Assembly (NCBI RefSeq): GCF_000017685.1 | Contig: NC_010602.1 | Span: 2,808,501-2,872,500 of the forward strand | Direction: 5' to 3' | DNA: 64,000 nt | Origin: Leptospira biflexa serovar Patoc strain 'Patoc 1 (Paris)' | GTDB lineage: Bacteria; Spirochaetota; Leptospiria; Leptospirales; Leptospiraceae | In this document: piece after piece, positions 45,193 to 54,874 of the stretch | Position numbering within the stretch: position 1 is the stretch's first letter | Layout of the letters: each line of letters starts with the position of its first letter | The notes under the pieces: generated by a model | What the model saw: only the letters and a program-made list of their open reading frames with translations | Told to the model about the DNA's origin: nothing | The model's database searches: none | Position numbers and translations under genes: made by a program

Positions 45193-45603
45193 ATGAATGT
45201 ATCTGATTCTGAAATAAAATCCTTGTTACAATCTTACAAATCCATTACCGTCTATGGTTTGAGTCATGATCCAAGTAAACCGAGTCATTATGTACCAGTT
45301 TTCATTAGAGAAAAAGGATGGAATGTTTTGGGAACCTATCCTAAAGAGCATAATGTCGGATCCTTTCCCATCTTTAAAAATTTGAACGAGATTCCGAAAG
45401 AAGATCGAAAGTTCATCGATGTTTTTCGAAGTTCTGACAAAATTCCAGAAGTGGTAGACGAGATTATTGCGTTAGGTGGCACCGAGGTTTTATGGTTACA
45501 ATTAGGTATTTCCCATCCTGAAGCTGAAAAAAAAGCGGAAGATGCTGGAATCAAAGTTGTTTCCAACCGTTGTCTCATCATCGAATACAATCGATTTTTT
45601 TAA
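45193..45603 (+). CDS. CoA-binding-domain protein (YccU-like)
   Basis: A 136-aa Rossmann-type protein like the CoA-binding domain of succinyl-CoA synthetase. It has VYGLSHDPSKPSHYV near the N-terminus, VLGTYPKEHNVGSFPIFKNLNEIP, IDVFRSSDKIPEVVDE, and the ending VVSNRCLIIEY typical of YccU. It is usually found as a single domain with unknown role. Its transcript probably starts at the ATG. Confidence 0.88.
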   Translation: MNVSDSEIKSLLQSYKSITVYGLSHDPSKPSHYVPVFIREKGWNVLGTYPKEHNVGSFPIFKNLNEIPKEDRKFIDVFRSSDKIPEVVDEIIALGGTEVLWLQLGISHPEAEKKAEDAGIKVVSNRCLIIEYNRFF

Positions 45604-45832
45604 GTCGCAATCAAATCGTAAATTCCCCATCCCCAGGATGGATTAAATTGTAACCTAACAAAATAAAACGAACTAAGATCGTTTCCTTTGGATGCAGAAA
45701 GTTTGATACGAAAAGGGGCATTCCCGACACGTTTCAGAACCTTCACTCAATGGAAAATCCACCTCATCTTCCAATAGAAACACTCTGGTAAGAACAGAAT
45801 TCCACTCCCAGCGAGCGGACGTTCCCCTGATT

Positions 45833-45849
45833 TTGAGTCTTTATCTCAT
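45833..45849. promoter_or_regulatory. Putative Fur-family operator, copy 1
   Basis: TTGAG-TCTTTAT-CTCAT is an imperfect dyad of the form TTGAG-N7-CTCA, 42 bases before the TonB receptor ATG. It matches a second, more symmetrical copy at 50011-50027 in front of another probable iron gene at 12 of 17 positions. The shared form and context suggest one metal-responsive repressor. The regulator is not in this window. Confidence 0.45.
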
Positions 45850-45890
45850 TTCTGATTGCCAAACCAACCCATCTACGGGAATATGGCCGT

Positions 45891-48275
45891 ATGCATATCG
45901 ATCTTGAGATTCATTCTCATATTTTTACACTGTGCAAACCTTTTTCTTGCCGAAACCGACGGAGGATCCATCCAAAGAAACGACCCTACCTTACGATCGT
46001 TTGCGTTTGTTTGGTTGTCTTTTTTCCCATTATCATCTGGGCACAAACAAATGACCCCAATCCTAAACAAAATGGAAACCCCGAATTCAAAACGGAAGCG
46101 GAGAATTTAAAAAAAGAAAATGGAATTCGTGTCACGGGAAAAAAGGACAAACGAGACCAGGAGATTTTACGAACCCCGAATAGCATCAGTCGGTTGAATG
46201 AACAAGAAATCCAAGATGCTGGTATCAATCGAACCAATGACATTGATAAACAAGTTCCTAATTTTTCCATCATTGATTCAGGCTCTCGAAACTTTACCTA
46301 TTTTAATATTCGCGGAATGCGAAGCATTGCATTCAGTGAACCAGCCGTTGGTTTGATTTTAGATGGAATCCCTTTGAATGATAATGTGGCATTGAACACA
46401 GAGTTGTATGGGCTAGAAAATATTGAGGTTTATAGAGGAAGCCAAGCAACTTTATTTGGGAAAAATTTCCAAGGTGGAGTTGTAGAGATCAAAACTAAAA
46501 AACCTACAAATTTACCTGAAGGAAAGATCACATTAGATTTTGGAAATTATAAAAAGCAAGAAACTTCAGTATATTATAATGCTCCAATCATAAACGACAA
46601 ATTATTTTTTGGAGTCGCCGGGAAAACAACGGAACGAGAAGGATATTTATCCAATGTAACTGGATTTTATTATCCTAACAATCGACCATACGAACTTCCT
46701 GTAGAAATTTATAAAACTCATCCCGATGGTAGAAAAGGAAGAGCTGGAAGGTTTCGATTGTATTTCACTCCAAATGAAATGTTTGAAGCTGATTTACAAG
46801 TGAGTGCGGAAAGTTTTGATGATGGATCACTCAATCTTGTCAATTATTTAGGAGCCAAATCAGAAAGAGAAAAAGCTCTTTTACAAGGCTGTGTTGCGGC
46901 CCCAACAAATTGTTCCAAACTCTATGGAACATATGTAAACCGAGTTAATGGAGATCGAAAGGTTTATTGGGACTATGAAGGAAAAAGTAATGTAACAGGG
47001 AATACTTACTCACTGGCAACAACGACTAAATTACCATTCACCAATTTAAAAACCGCTTCTGCGATTCGAAAGATGGACATTGATCCCATCACAGCCGATT
47101 CCGATTTTACGAAAATTGACCAAAATCGATCCATTTACGTTGAAAAATCGACTACATTTCTTAATGACATCTATTTTGAATCGAAGGACAAACATGATCC
47201 GCTTCAATTTAAAGTTGGTATTTATGCATCAAATAAAATCACAAACATAGACCAAGCGAGAGAACACCGTGTCCAATTATATGTCATAAACGATTTTCCT
47301 GGATTGAGTGCACCTACCCGAGAAAAAAATTTATCAAGACTACATGATCGAAATGTAAGTTTTTACACGCATAACAGCTACACATTTTTTGATAAATTTA
47401 CAATTACATTAGGGGCAAGAATAGAAAGACAAGAGAGTAAGTTATCCCATACGGAACAAGCCGTTGGAGTATCACCATTCAATCCTATCGGTGAAACTCT
47501 GATTTTGTCTGATCCATATTCGATTAGCAATCGCTATAACTACAATGTATCCAGGATTATATTCGATTATAAACCAATCGAAAATTTAATGTTTTTTGTT
47601 GGTTTTAGTCGAGGTTATAAGAACGCAGGATATAGTACTGTTGTCAATCAACCTTCTAAAGCAAGTTTCAAACCTGAAATCAATGATACAATTGAAGCGG
47701 GTATAAAGTCAGAATTTTTTAAAGGTAAATTTGGTTTAAAATATACACAATTCTACACTGAAACACAAGACTTCCACGTAATCAGAGCAATCAATCTTTC
47801 ACAATACGTAAACCTAAATGCTGAAATGGTTACGATACGAGGATATGAACTCGAATCTTTTGTAAAACCACAGAAAGACACAAAACTTGGGTTATCCGCC
47901 GGTTATACTGAAGGAATATTTAATAAATTTCAGGATACCGTTCTCAATCGAAATTTTAACGGCAAATGGGTTCATTTTATACCAAAATATGACATTGTCA
48001 GTTACCTTCAATATCGTAACGATTTAGGAATCTTCTTCCGAGGTGAATTCCAAGCAGTTGGGCAAATGTATTTTGCCGCTGATAACACTGTCTATAGCGA
48101 CCCCTACTATGTTTTAAATGCAAGAATCGGATACGAAACTGATAAATTATCCGCATACTTATATATGAATAATATCAACGATCGATATTACTTCACTTCA
48201 TATATCGATGGTACTTTTCAAGCGGTGCCCGGTGCACCAAAAACGTACGGCTTTATGTTAACTTATAAAATTTAA
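45891..48275 (+). CDS. TonB-dependent outer-membrane receptor
   Basis: A 794-aa receptor with a plug domain (RTPNSISRLNEQEIQDAG, then FNIRGMRSIAFSEPAVGLILDGIPL, then YGLENIEVYRGSQATLFGKNFQGGVVEIKTK by its ends) and a 22-strand-type barrel ending in the usual C-terminal aromatic strand (YGFMLTYKI). The signal sequence is preceded by about 30 unusual residues; no other start codon is available in frame. The ligand is probably a ferric siderophore, inferred from the Fur-like dyad upstream. A lipoprotein gene follows by 15 bases. Confidence 0.9.
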   Translation: MHIDLEIHSHIFTLCKPFSCRNRRRIHPKKRPYLTIVCVCLVVFFPIIIWAQTNDPNPKQNGNPEFKTEAENLKKENGIRVTGKKDKRDQEILRTPNSISRLNEQEIQDAGINRTNDIDKQVPNFSIIDSGSRNFTYFNIRGMRSIAFSEPAVGLILDGIPLNDNVALNTELYGLENIEVYRGSQATLFGKNFQGGVVEIKTKKPTNLPEGKITLDFGNYKKQETSVYYNAPIINDKLFFGVAGKTTEREGYLSNVTGFYYPNNRPYELPVEIYKTHPDGRKGRAGRFRLYFTPNEMFEADLQVSAESFDDGSLNLVNYLGAKSEREKALLQGCVAAPTNCSKLYGTYVNRVNGDRKVYWDYEGKSNVTGNTYSLATTTKLPFTNLKTASAIRKMDIDPITADSDFTKIDQNRSIYVEKSTTFLNDIYFESKDKHDPLQFKVGIYASNKITNIDQAREHRVQLYVINDFPGLSAPTREKNLSRLHDRNVSFYTHNSYTFFDKFTITLGARIERQESKLSHTEQAVGVSPFNPIGETLILSDPYSISNRYNYNVSRIIFDYKPIENLMFFVGFSRGYKNAGYSTVVNQPSKASFKPEINDTIEAGIKSEFFKGKFGLKYTQFYTETQDFHVIRAINLSQYVNLNAEMVTIRGYELESFVKPQKDTKLGLSAGYTEGIFNKFQDTVLNRNFNGKWVHFIPKYDIVSYLQYRNDLGIFFRGEFQAVGQMYFAADNTVYSDPYYVLNARIGYETDKLSAYLYMNNINDRYYFTSYIDGTFQAVPGAPKTYGFMLTYKI

Positions 48276-48290
48276 TTTCTGGAGAACAAT

Positions 48291-48854
48291 ATGAAAACAA
48301 AAATCAAATCCCTACTTCCAATACTATTCATTGGTATGAGTGTATTCCAATGTGACCTTTTTGATCCAAAGTCAAAAATAACAAACAATGAGTTGGTCGA
48401 AATTGTAACATTGCAACAATTGAATGCAAATAGTATGAGTGAAGGTCAAAGATTAGGTCTCACAATTGCTTATAGCCATCGATTTAGTATTAAAAATGGG
48501 CCACATCTATTTTGCCGTGAATATTCAACAGCTTATCTAGAAAAACAAGCGGAATGGGAATTAAATATAGAACAAACTTATACAACGATTGGAAATGCAA
48601 TTGGAATTGAAATTGTTGTGGAACGAATCAACGGACCATGTGCGATCAATAACAAAATCAGTGCATGTCATTATGACGGTGTGGATGGAATTAATGATTT
48701 AATTCCTTATGCTTATTCAACAGAAGGTGAACATGATTATTTACTCCCTGCTTATGTTTATTATGGAATTACCAATCTAAAAAATGCAAAAGAAGCATGC
48801 GAAGGATATAACGGAACATATGTATGTTATGATCCAAGCAAATGCTGGCAATAG
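48291..48854 (+). CDS. Small lipoprotein linked to the TonB receptor
   Basis: A 187-aa protein with lipobox SVFQC (Cys21) and a good ribosome site (GGAGAAC). The mature part has seven further Cys (FCREY, GPCAIN, SACHYD, EACEGYNGTYVCYDPSKCW), probably disulphide-bonded. No family recognised. As the second gene of the receptor operon it may help bind or present the ligand at the surface. Confidence 0.7.
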   Translation: MKTKIKSLLPILFIGMSVFQCDLFDPKSKITNNELVEIVTLQQLNANSMSEGQRLGLTIAYSHRFSIKNGPHLFCREYSTAYLEKQAEWELNIEQTYTTIGNAIGIEIVVERINGPCAINNKISACHYDGVDGINDLIPYAYSTEGEHDYLLPAYVYYGITNLKNAKEACEGYNGTYVCYDPSKCWQ

Positions 48855-48864
48855 TTAAAAAAAC

Positions 48865-49977
48865 TCATCGCTGAACAAAAGAGCCCAATTCATTCGATTG
48901 GGTTCTTTGATTTAAATACCTTCTTTTGTTTTTCCTTTTTTGATAGAATACCATAATCCCGCTCACTGATAAAATTGCAGGTGTTAATCCAAATAATACC
49001 CATATGATTTTGCTGATATGATTTGCAAATGTACCGAAATGGAGAGGCCGGAAGGCATCCAAAATTTGATTGATCAATGCCTCTTTTGAAATATCAACAA
49101 AACGAATCATTTGATTTGAATCTGCATTAAATAATACATAAGATCCATAACGACTTTCCCATCCTTTCGAATCGTATGAATTCCCATAAAAACCAATAGG
49201 TTCCTCTTCTGAATGATGCGGAAAGGAAATATAACCTAAATGAAAATTTTCGATTTGATTTTCACAATTGATGATCAATTGATCAATGGACTTGGACTGC
49301 GACCAAAGACCATGTACAAGCTTTTCTTCTGGATATGTTCGAATGATTGTATCACGTATGCTCCACCAACCTCCGGTAATTCCTAAAATAAGGTGAAACC
49401 AAACTGCGTTAATACCAACAAACTTATGTAAATCGGAAAATAGAATTTGGGAACTCTCTTTCCATCGTAAACGAATCAAACTTTTCCAGAATCGTTTGTA
49501 TAATTTGATCCCAGTGAAGACAAGCAACAAATACACAATGGCAAAACATCCTGTGATGAAATAACCAATCCCTCCCATAAATAAACTGTAATGTAACACC
49601 AACAAAAATCCGTAGAAACTATCACTTCTATCTTCTTTTAAAGAACCTATGATTTTCCCATGGTATGGATCTAATAAATAAACATTTTCCTTACTAGGAA
49701 TATTTCTGTCGTGGAACCAAATTTGATCGGGTTGGTTTTTCAGATCCGAAACCAACCAACCTGCAATGCTACCCTGTGGCACCTGACGCTTAAACTCTCT
49801 GTAAAGTTCATCAAAACTAAGTCGGTGTGCGTTCGATGTTATTTCTATCGGAGATAAAATGGATTGGATTTCTTTTCCATAAACAAGCAAGGAACCTGTG
49901 ATCCCGATTACCAATAAAAAACTAGATCCGAAGATTCCTAATATGAGGTGAAGCTGGTACCAACGTTTTGCTTTCAA
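48865..49977 (-). CDS. PepSY-associated transmembrane protein
   Basis: A 370-aa inner-membrane protein with four spans in the PepSY_TM arrangement. Span 1 is in WYQLHLILGIFGSSFLLVIGITG, spans 2-3 surround FTGIKLYKRFWKSL and LHKFVGINAVWFHLILGITGGWW, and span 4 is in SKIIWVLFGLTPAILSVSG. The spaced His residues (H10, the LHKF and WFHL His) are typical of this family, which is often linked to ferric-siderophore reduction. It converges with the receptor operon and has the Fur-like dyad 34 bases upstream of its ATG. Confidence 0.85.
   Translation of the reverse strand: MKAKRWYQLHLILGIFGSSFLLVIGITGSLLVYGKEIQSILSPIEITSNAHRLSFDELYREFKRQVPQGSIAGWLVSDLKNQPDQIWFHDRNIPSKENVYLLDPYHGKIIGSLKEDRSDSFYGFLLVLHYSLFMGGIGYFITGCFAIVYLLLVFTGIKLYKRFWKSLIRLRWKESSQILFSDLHKFVGINAVWFHLILGITGGWWSIRDTIIRTYPEEKLVHGLWSQSKSIDQLIINCENQIENFHLGYISFPHHSEEEPIGFYGNSYDSKGWESRYGSYVLFNADSNQMIRFVDISKEALINQILDAFRPLHFGTFANHISKIIWVLFGLTPAILSVSGIMVFYQKRKNKRRYLNQRTQSNELGSFVQR
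48879..48907 (+). terminator. Terminator of the TonB receptor operon, inside a coding end
   Basis: AAGAGCCCAAT pairs with ATTGGGTTCTT (11 bp with one G-T) around a 7-base loop, followed by TGATTT on the plus strand; TTTTG lies on the minus-strand side. It lies 25 bases past the lipoprotein stop and coincides with codons for RTQSNELGSF at the C-terminus of the convergent PepSY gene. Confidence 0.55.
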
Positions 49978-50010
49978 TTCGGCTTCCTAAAGATTGATTT
50001 TTCCATATTA

Positions 50011-50027
50011 TTGAGATTAGGTCTCAA
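50011..50027. promoter_or_regulatory. Putative Fur-family operator, copy 2
   Basis: TTGAGA-TTAGG-TCTCAA is a perfect 6-bp inverted repeat with a 5-base centre, 34 bases upstream of the PepSY protein start (minus strand) and 105 bases upstream of the molybdate transporter (plus strand). It resembles Fur-type boxes and copy 1 at 45833. It probably controls the PepSY gene; an effect on the transporter is possible. Confidence 0.5.
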
Positions 50028-50131
50028 TTTCAAGTATCAAATTTCGATGGAGCGGTCGCCCAAAACTTTTTTCCCTCTGGGCAAATTTACACTTCCAGCA
50101 AAGAGAAATGAAGGGCAATTTGCACTAGGCT

Positions 50132-51340
50132 ATGTGGAAAAAATCGGAATTTGTTTTCAATCGGAACGAAATTGCAGGTGCCTTCGGTGATATCGGGACT
50201 GATTTTCCGATCCTTGTGGCGATGGTCCTCGCTTCTGGATTACACGCACCAAGTGTATTCATTGTCTTTGGTTTCATGCAAATACTAACAGGACTGATCT
50301 ATCAAAGGCCAATGCCCGTGCAACCTCTGAAAGCCATGGCCACAATCGTGATCACACAAAAAATTGCCGGACCAATTGTACTAGGCGGAGGACTTGCCAT
50401 TGGGGTCCTTATGTTATTCTTTTCAATGTCAGGAATTTTAGACCAGATCGCAAAATTAATACCAAAATCCGTGATCAGAGGATTACAACTTGGACTAGGG
50501 ATTAGTTTGAGTTTCCTAGCCTTTAAAGAATACATCCCATCGGAACAAACCAATGGTTATGTTTTGTCCGCAATTTCATTTGTTCTCATCTTATTGTTAA
50601 TTGATAATAAAAAAATTCCTGCATCTCTTGTTGTCATTATTCTTGGCTTAATTTATTCTTTTCTCTTTCATTTTGATACATTTTCATCAATTACGAAATT
50701 TGAAATTCATTATCCCAATCTGAATGTACCGAGTCTTGAATTAATCTTACAAGGATTCGTATTATTATCGCTTCCGCAAATACCATTATCAATTGGAAAC
50801 TCGATTCTTGCCACAAAACAAATATCAGATGATTTATTCCCAAATAAAGAGCCAATTACAATTAAAAAAATTGGATTATCATATTCGGTTATGAATTTAA
50901 TTTCACCGTTTTTTGGTGGGATTCCTTGTTGTCATGGTGCTGGTGGAATGGTAGGACATTATACATTTGGCGGGCGATCAGGTGTATCAGTATTATTATA
51001 TGGAATCTTTTATCTTATCTCTGGTTTGTTTATGGGTGATGGTTTGGAATTTTTTATCAAAGCCTTTCCTTTGCCAATCCTAGGTACATTACTTATTTTT
51101 GAAGCGTTATCATTAATCCTTCTGATCAAAGATTCAATACAAAATCATATAGAGTTTATCATTGTTATTTTGACCGGACTTGTCGCATGTGGACTACCGT
51201 ATGGCTATTTGATCGCCATGTTCATCGGGACAGGCATACACTATGCCTCAAAACGATTTCTTACTTTTTCAATGTTAGGTGATCGACAATTGGTCAAAAA
51301 TCCAAACAAAACATCAAAATCCAAAGAAAACAAAACATAA
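50132..51340 (+). CDS. Mot1-type molybdate (sulfate) transporter
   Basis: A 402-aa membrane transporter related to SulP. The two Mot1 motifs are visible: AGAFGDIGTDFPILVAM near the N-terminus with PMPVQPLKAMA, and GGIPCCHGAGGMVGHYTFGGRSG around residue 270. The family moves molybdate with high affinity, and its place beside the molybdenum enzyme nitrate reductase supports that. It converges with the nitrate reductase gene, 4 bases between stops. A C-terminal STAS domain is absent, as usual for Mot1. Confidence 0.87.
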   Translation: MWKKSEFVFNRNEIAGAFGDIGTDFPILVAMVLASGLHAPSVFIVFGFMQILTGLIYQRPMPVQPLKAMATIVITQKIAGPIVLGGGLAIGVLMLFFSMSGILDQIAKLIPKSVIRGLQLGLGISLSFLAFKEYIPSEQTNGYVLSAISFVLILLLIDNKKIPASLVVIILGLIYSFLFHFDTFSSITKFEIHYPNLNVPSLELILQGFVLLSLPQIPLSIGNSILATKQISDDLFPNKEPITIKKIGLSYSVMNLISPFFGGIPCCHGAGGMVGHYTFGGRSGVSVLLYGIFYLISGLFMGDGLEFFIKAFPLPILGTLLIFEALSLILLIKDSIQNHIEFIIVILTGLVACGLPYGYLIAMFIGTGIHYASKRFLTFSMLGDRQLVKNPNKTSKSKENKT

Positions 51341-51344
51341 AAAA

Positions 51345-54300
51345 CTAGGACAAGTTCTTTAAAGTTAAAGCTTTTATGATCTGATTTACTTCTGGTCGAC
51401 AACTCCCACAACCAGTACCAGCTCCTGTTTTTTCCATTACATCAGCTAAATTTTTGGCTCCACTCGCAACTATTTCTTCAATATTTCCTTTACCTACTCC
51501 ATTACAAGAACAGACAAGAACACCTTTGGGAGGTTTGGCGGTAGATATACTTGATAACAGTTGGTTTCGTTTTTCACCCAACTCGATTCCAGATGCAATC
51601 AAATTTTTGTATTCGACAAATTCTGATTTATCGCCAACTAAAATAGCAGCGACAAGTTTATCACCTTTAACGATACATTTTTTATATTTTCGTCTTTTGC
51701 GATCGAGAAACACAATTTCTTCATATTCATCTGTTAAATTCTCAAATTGAATTCCCGGCAATCGTAGAGAAACAAGCTCTAATCCTGGAATTTTTAATAG
51801 ATTGGAATGTAGTGATCCATTGTATGTTTGGAATCGATATCCAAAAATATGATTTGCTGCCACTTTTGCCTGTTCTTCAGCAGCAAGGACCGTTCCATAG
51901 ACACCTGATGTATGTTCTGCGACTTCTCCGATCGCATACACATCAGGATCAGAAGTTTGCAAAAATTCATTTACAATGATCCCTTCCCCAATTTGAATCC
52001 CCATCCCTTTTGCTAATGATAAATTAGGACTGGTTCCCATGGCATAAACGATTCCATCTGGATAAAGTTTCCTTCCATCTTTCAATTCAACGAAACTGAC
52101 ACGATCATATCCATGAACCTTGCTGATTTCGGATCGGTAAATGACTTCAATCCCACGGTTATGAATCTCTTCACTTAAGATTTCACATGCGACAGCATCC
52201 AATTGTTTGGACATCAATCGATCGGTTCGTACGAGGACTGTCACATTCACACCGAGTGACTTGAGAGCCGATGCAAGCTCTAATCCGAGTAACCCACCTC
52301 CCACAATCAAAGCATGCGAATCAGGTACAAAAAAACCCTTAATTTTATCAGCATCTGTTTTGGCACGTAAACTAAATACACCTACCATCGTTTGTGAAAT
52401 TGTCTTTGGGATTTGCGGGGAACTGCCGGTTGCGATGATGAGCTTATTGTATGAGAAAACATTTCCCAATGTATCTTTTACAATTTTTGCTTCCGGTAGA
52501 ATTTCTGTCACTGACGTGGAAGTATGCAATTGGATTTCCCAAGAATTCACTTCTTCCACACTGGCACTTGCTAACTCTATAAATTCTTTTTCACCACTGA
52601 TAAAATCAGGAAGTAAAATACGATTGTAGAGTGGATTCTCTTCCTTACATAAAACCGTAATCTCATCTTCTGGACAAAGTTCTTTGTAGTGTTTGATAAA
52701 AGCAGATGTACTATTCCCACCACCGATGATAAGGATTTTTTCTTTTTCTTTACTATATGGTCTGACTTGGACGGCAGATATTTTAAATCCAGGTTGTTTG
52801 GAGAACGGATCAAATTCTTTGTTCGTTAAATTATTGGCTCGGAACTCATCATTTTTGTTTTGTTTCCCCCAATGCATGGGTAAAAATACAGTACCTTGTT
52901 TTATTGTATCAGTGAGTTTCGCTTTGACACGAACTCTCCCTCTTTCATTCAATACTTCCACAAGACCACCATCGACGATCCCCACTTGGTCTGCATCCAG
53001 AGGATGGATTTCCAAATATGGTTCCCTTTTGTGCTCCATCAGTTTGCGAACCTTTCCCGTGCGAGTCATGGTATGCCACTGGTCACGGATTCGACCTGTA
53101 GTTAGGATAAAAGGAAAAGTTTCAGATGTTTTTTCAGAAGAGTCTTCTGGAGGGACATCAAAAACTTTCGCCTTTCCATTTGGACGATAAAACTTGTGAT
53201 CTGTAAATAACCGTGGTGTTCCATTCACACTATTTTTGGGAAAAGGCCATTGAACGGATCGTTTGTTTAGTAATATTGTATAGTCTAATCCACTAATATC
53301 AATTTTTGTCCCTTCTGTTAAGGCACAATGTTCTAAAAATACATCTTCCTCTGATTGGTACGAAAAATGGGAACCATAACCCATCTTTGTTGCAAATTTT
53401 TGGATGATCCATGTATCAGCCATTGCTTCGCCTGGAGGTTCTAATATTTTTGAAAGGTATGTGACCCTGCGGTCTGAGTTGGTCATTGTACCTTGTTTTT
53501 CGGCCCAGCCGGCAGCAGGTAATACATAGTCCGCATAGGGAATGGCTGCAGAACTCATCGAGATATCTTGCACAATGACGAGCTCTGCTTCACGTAACCC
53601 TTGTTCCACCATTCGTGCATCTGGCAAACTTGTGGTTGGATTGGTACATATGATCCAAACTGCTTTCATTTTTCCAGATTTCAGATTTTCAAACATTTCT
53701 ACTGCCGTATAACCAGGTTTCTCTTGGATGGTTCCTTCTTCGATTTTCCAAAAAGACTCCACTTCCTTTCTATGTGTTGGATTACTCAGATCACGATGCG
53801 CAGGGAGTAAATTACAAAGCCCTCCAACTTCCCTTCCTCCCATGGCGTTCGGTTGTCCCGTGAGAGAAAAAGGTCCAGATCCAGGTTTACCAATTTTTCC
53901 TGTGATGAGAGATAAATTGAGGAGAGCTAAATTTTTATTCACTCCGATCACACTTTGATTTAGACCCATTGCCCAAAGTGACAAAAATCCTTTTGCCTCA
54001 TGAATGTACTTGGCCGCAAGCTCGATATCCTCTAAAGGAATTCCACAAGTCTTTGCTGCCTCTTCTAAATCAAATGTAGTAAGAAACGACTTTAATCCTT
54101 CAAATCCTTCCGTATGTGTTTCGATAAATTGGGAATCGATCCAATTGTTTTGGATGAGAATTTTTGCAATGGAATGAAATAGATAAATGTCAGTTCCAGG
54201 ATGGATTTGTAAATGGAGATCTGCATCTTCACAAGTATCTGTTTTCCGAGGGTCCACTACGATGAGTTTCGTATTGGGAAAATTCTTTTTTTGGGCTTCT

Positions 54301-54863
54301 ATCCGACGGAATAAAATAGGATGGCACCAGGCAGGGTTTGCACCAGCGATAAGAAAACAATCTGCAAGTTCAATGTCTTCATAAGATACAGGAACGCTAT
54401 CTTCTCCTAAAGACATTTTGTATCCAACAACGGCAGAACTCATACAAAGTCTGGAGTTTGTATCAATATTGTTACTACCGATAAATCCTTTGATTAACTT
54501 ATTGATAATATAATATTCTTCTGTTAAAAGCTGACCTGATACATAAAACCCAACTGAATCTGGACCATACGTTTTGATCAGTTGTTTGAATTTATCGCTG
54601 ATGGAATCGAATGTTTCCTCCCATGTAACTCGTTTGAGTTCCGAATTTCTATTTGATCGTTTCATGGGATACAAAATCCGATCACTTCGATCCATCACTG
54701 TGTAATGTAAGTTTCTTCCTTTCGAACAAAGTAAACCCAGATTCGCTGGGTGGTCTTTGTCCCCTTCTACATGAATTTCATGATTTCCTAGTTTTTCGAC
54801 GATGACTCCGCATCCAACGCCACAGTAGGAACAAGTAGAGGGGTATGTTTCTTTCGTTTGCAC
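51345..54863 (-). CDS. Assimilatory nitrate reductase fused to FAD/BFD electron-transfer module
   Basis: A 1172-aa cytoplasmic enzyme reducing nitrate to nitrite. Residues 1-700 are the molybdopterin catalytic part: [4Fe-4S] ligands Cys11, Cys14, Cys18, Cys46, and Mo-ligand Cys140 in NSRLCMSS. Residues about 711-1105 are a pyridine-nucleotide-disulphide oxidoreductase (ILIIGGGNSTSAF, then ALIVGGGLLGLELASAL, then YAIGEVAEH). Residues about 1115-1170 are a BFD-like [2Fe-2S] domain (VCSCNGVGKGNIEE, GTGCGSCRPEV). Elsewhere the last two modules usually sit in a separate subunit. GTG start with no ribosome site; a sigma-54 promoter ends just before it. Confidence 0.9.
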   Translation of the reverse strand: MQTKETYPSTCSYCGVGCGVIVEKLGNHEIHVEGDKDHPANLGLLCSKGRNLHYTVMDRSDRILYPMKRSNRNSELKRVTWEETFDSISDKFKQLIKTYGPDSVGFYVSGQLLTEEYYIINKLIKGFIGSNNIDTNSRLCMSSAVVGYKMSLGEDSVPVSYEDIELADCFLIAGANPAWCHPILFRRIEAQKKNFPNTKLIVVDPRKTDTCEDADLHLQIHPGTDIYLFHSIAKILIQNNWIDSQFIETHTEGFEGLKSFLTTFDLEEAAKTCGIPLEDIELAAKYIHEAKGFLSLWAMGLNQSVIGVNKNLALLNLSLITGKIGKPGSGPFSLTGQPNAMGGREVGGLCNLLPAHRDLSNPTHRKEVESFWKIEEGTIQEKPGYTAVEMFENLKSGKMKAVWIICTNPTTSLPDARMVEQGLREAELVIVQDISMSSAAIPYADYVLPAAGWAEKQGTMTNSDRRVTYLSKILEPPGEAMADTWIIQKFATKMGYGSHFSYQSEEDVFLEHCALTEGTKIDISGLDYTILLNKRSVQWPFPKNSVNGTPRLFTDHKFYRPNGKAKVFDVPPEDSSEKTSETFPFILTTGRIRDQWHTMTRTGKVRKLMEHKREPYLEIHPLDADQVGIVDGGLVEVLNERGRVRVKAKLTDTIKQGTVFLPMHWGKQNKNDEFRANNLTNKEFDPFSKQPGFKISAVQVRPYSKEKEKILIIGGGNSTSAFIKHYKELCPEDEITVLCKEENPLYNRILLPDFISGEKEFIELASASVEEVNSWEIQLHTSTSVTEILPEAKIVKDTLGNVFSYNKLIIATGSSPQIPKTISQTMVGVFSLRAKTDADKIKGFFVPDSHALIVGGGLLGLELASALKSLGVNVTVLVRTDRLMSKQLDAVACEILSEEIHNRGIEVIYRSEISKVHGYDRVSFVELKDGRKLYPDGIVYAMGTSPNLSLAKGMGIQIGEGIIVNEFLQTSDPDVYAIGEVAEHTSGVYGTVLAAEEQAKVAANHIFGYRFQTYNGSLHSNLLKIPGLELVSLRLPGIQFENLTDEYEEIVFLDRKRRKYKKCIVKGDKLVAAILVGDKSEFVEYKNLIASGIELGEKRNQLLSSISTAKPPKGVLVCSCNGVGKGNIEEIVASGAKNLADVMEKTGAGTGCGSCRPEVNQIIKALTLKNLS

Positions 54864-54874
54864 AAAGAAAATTC

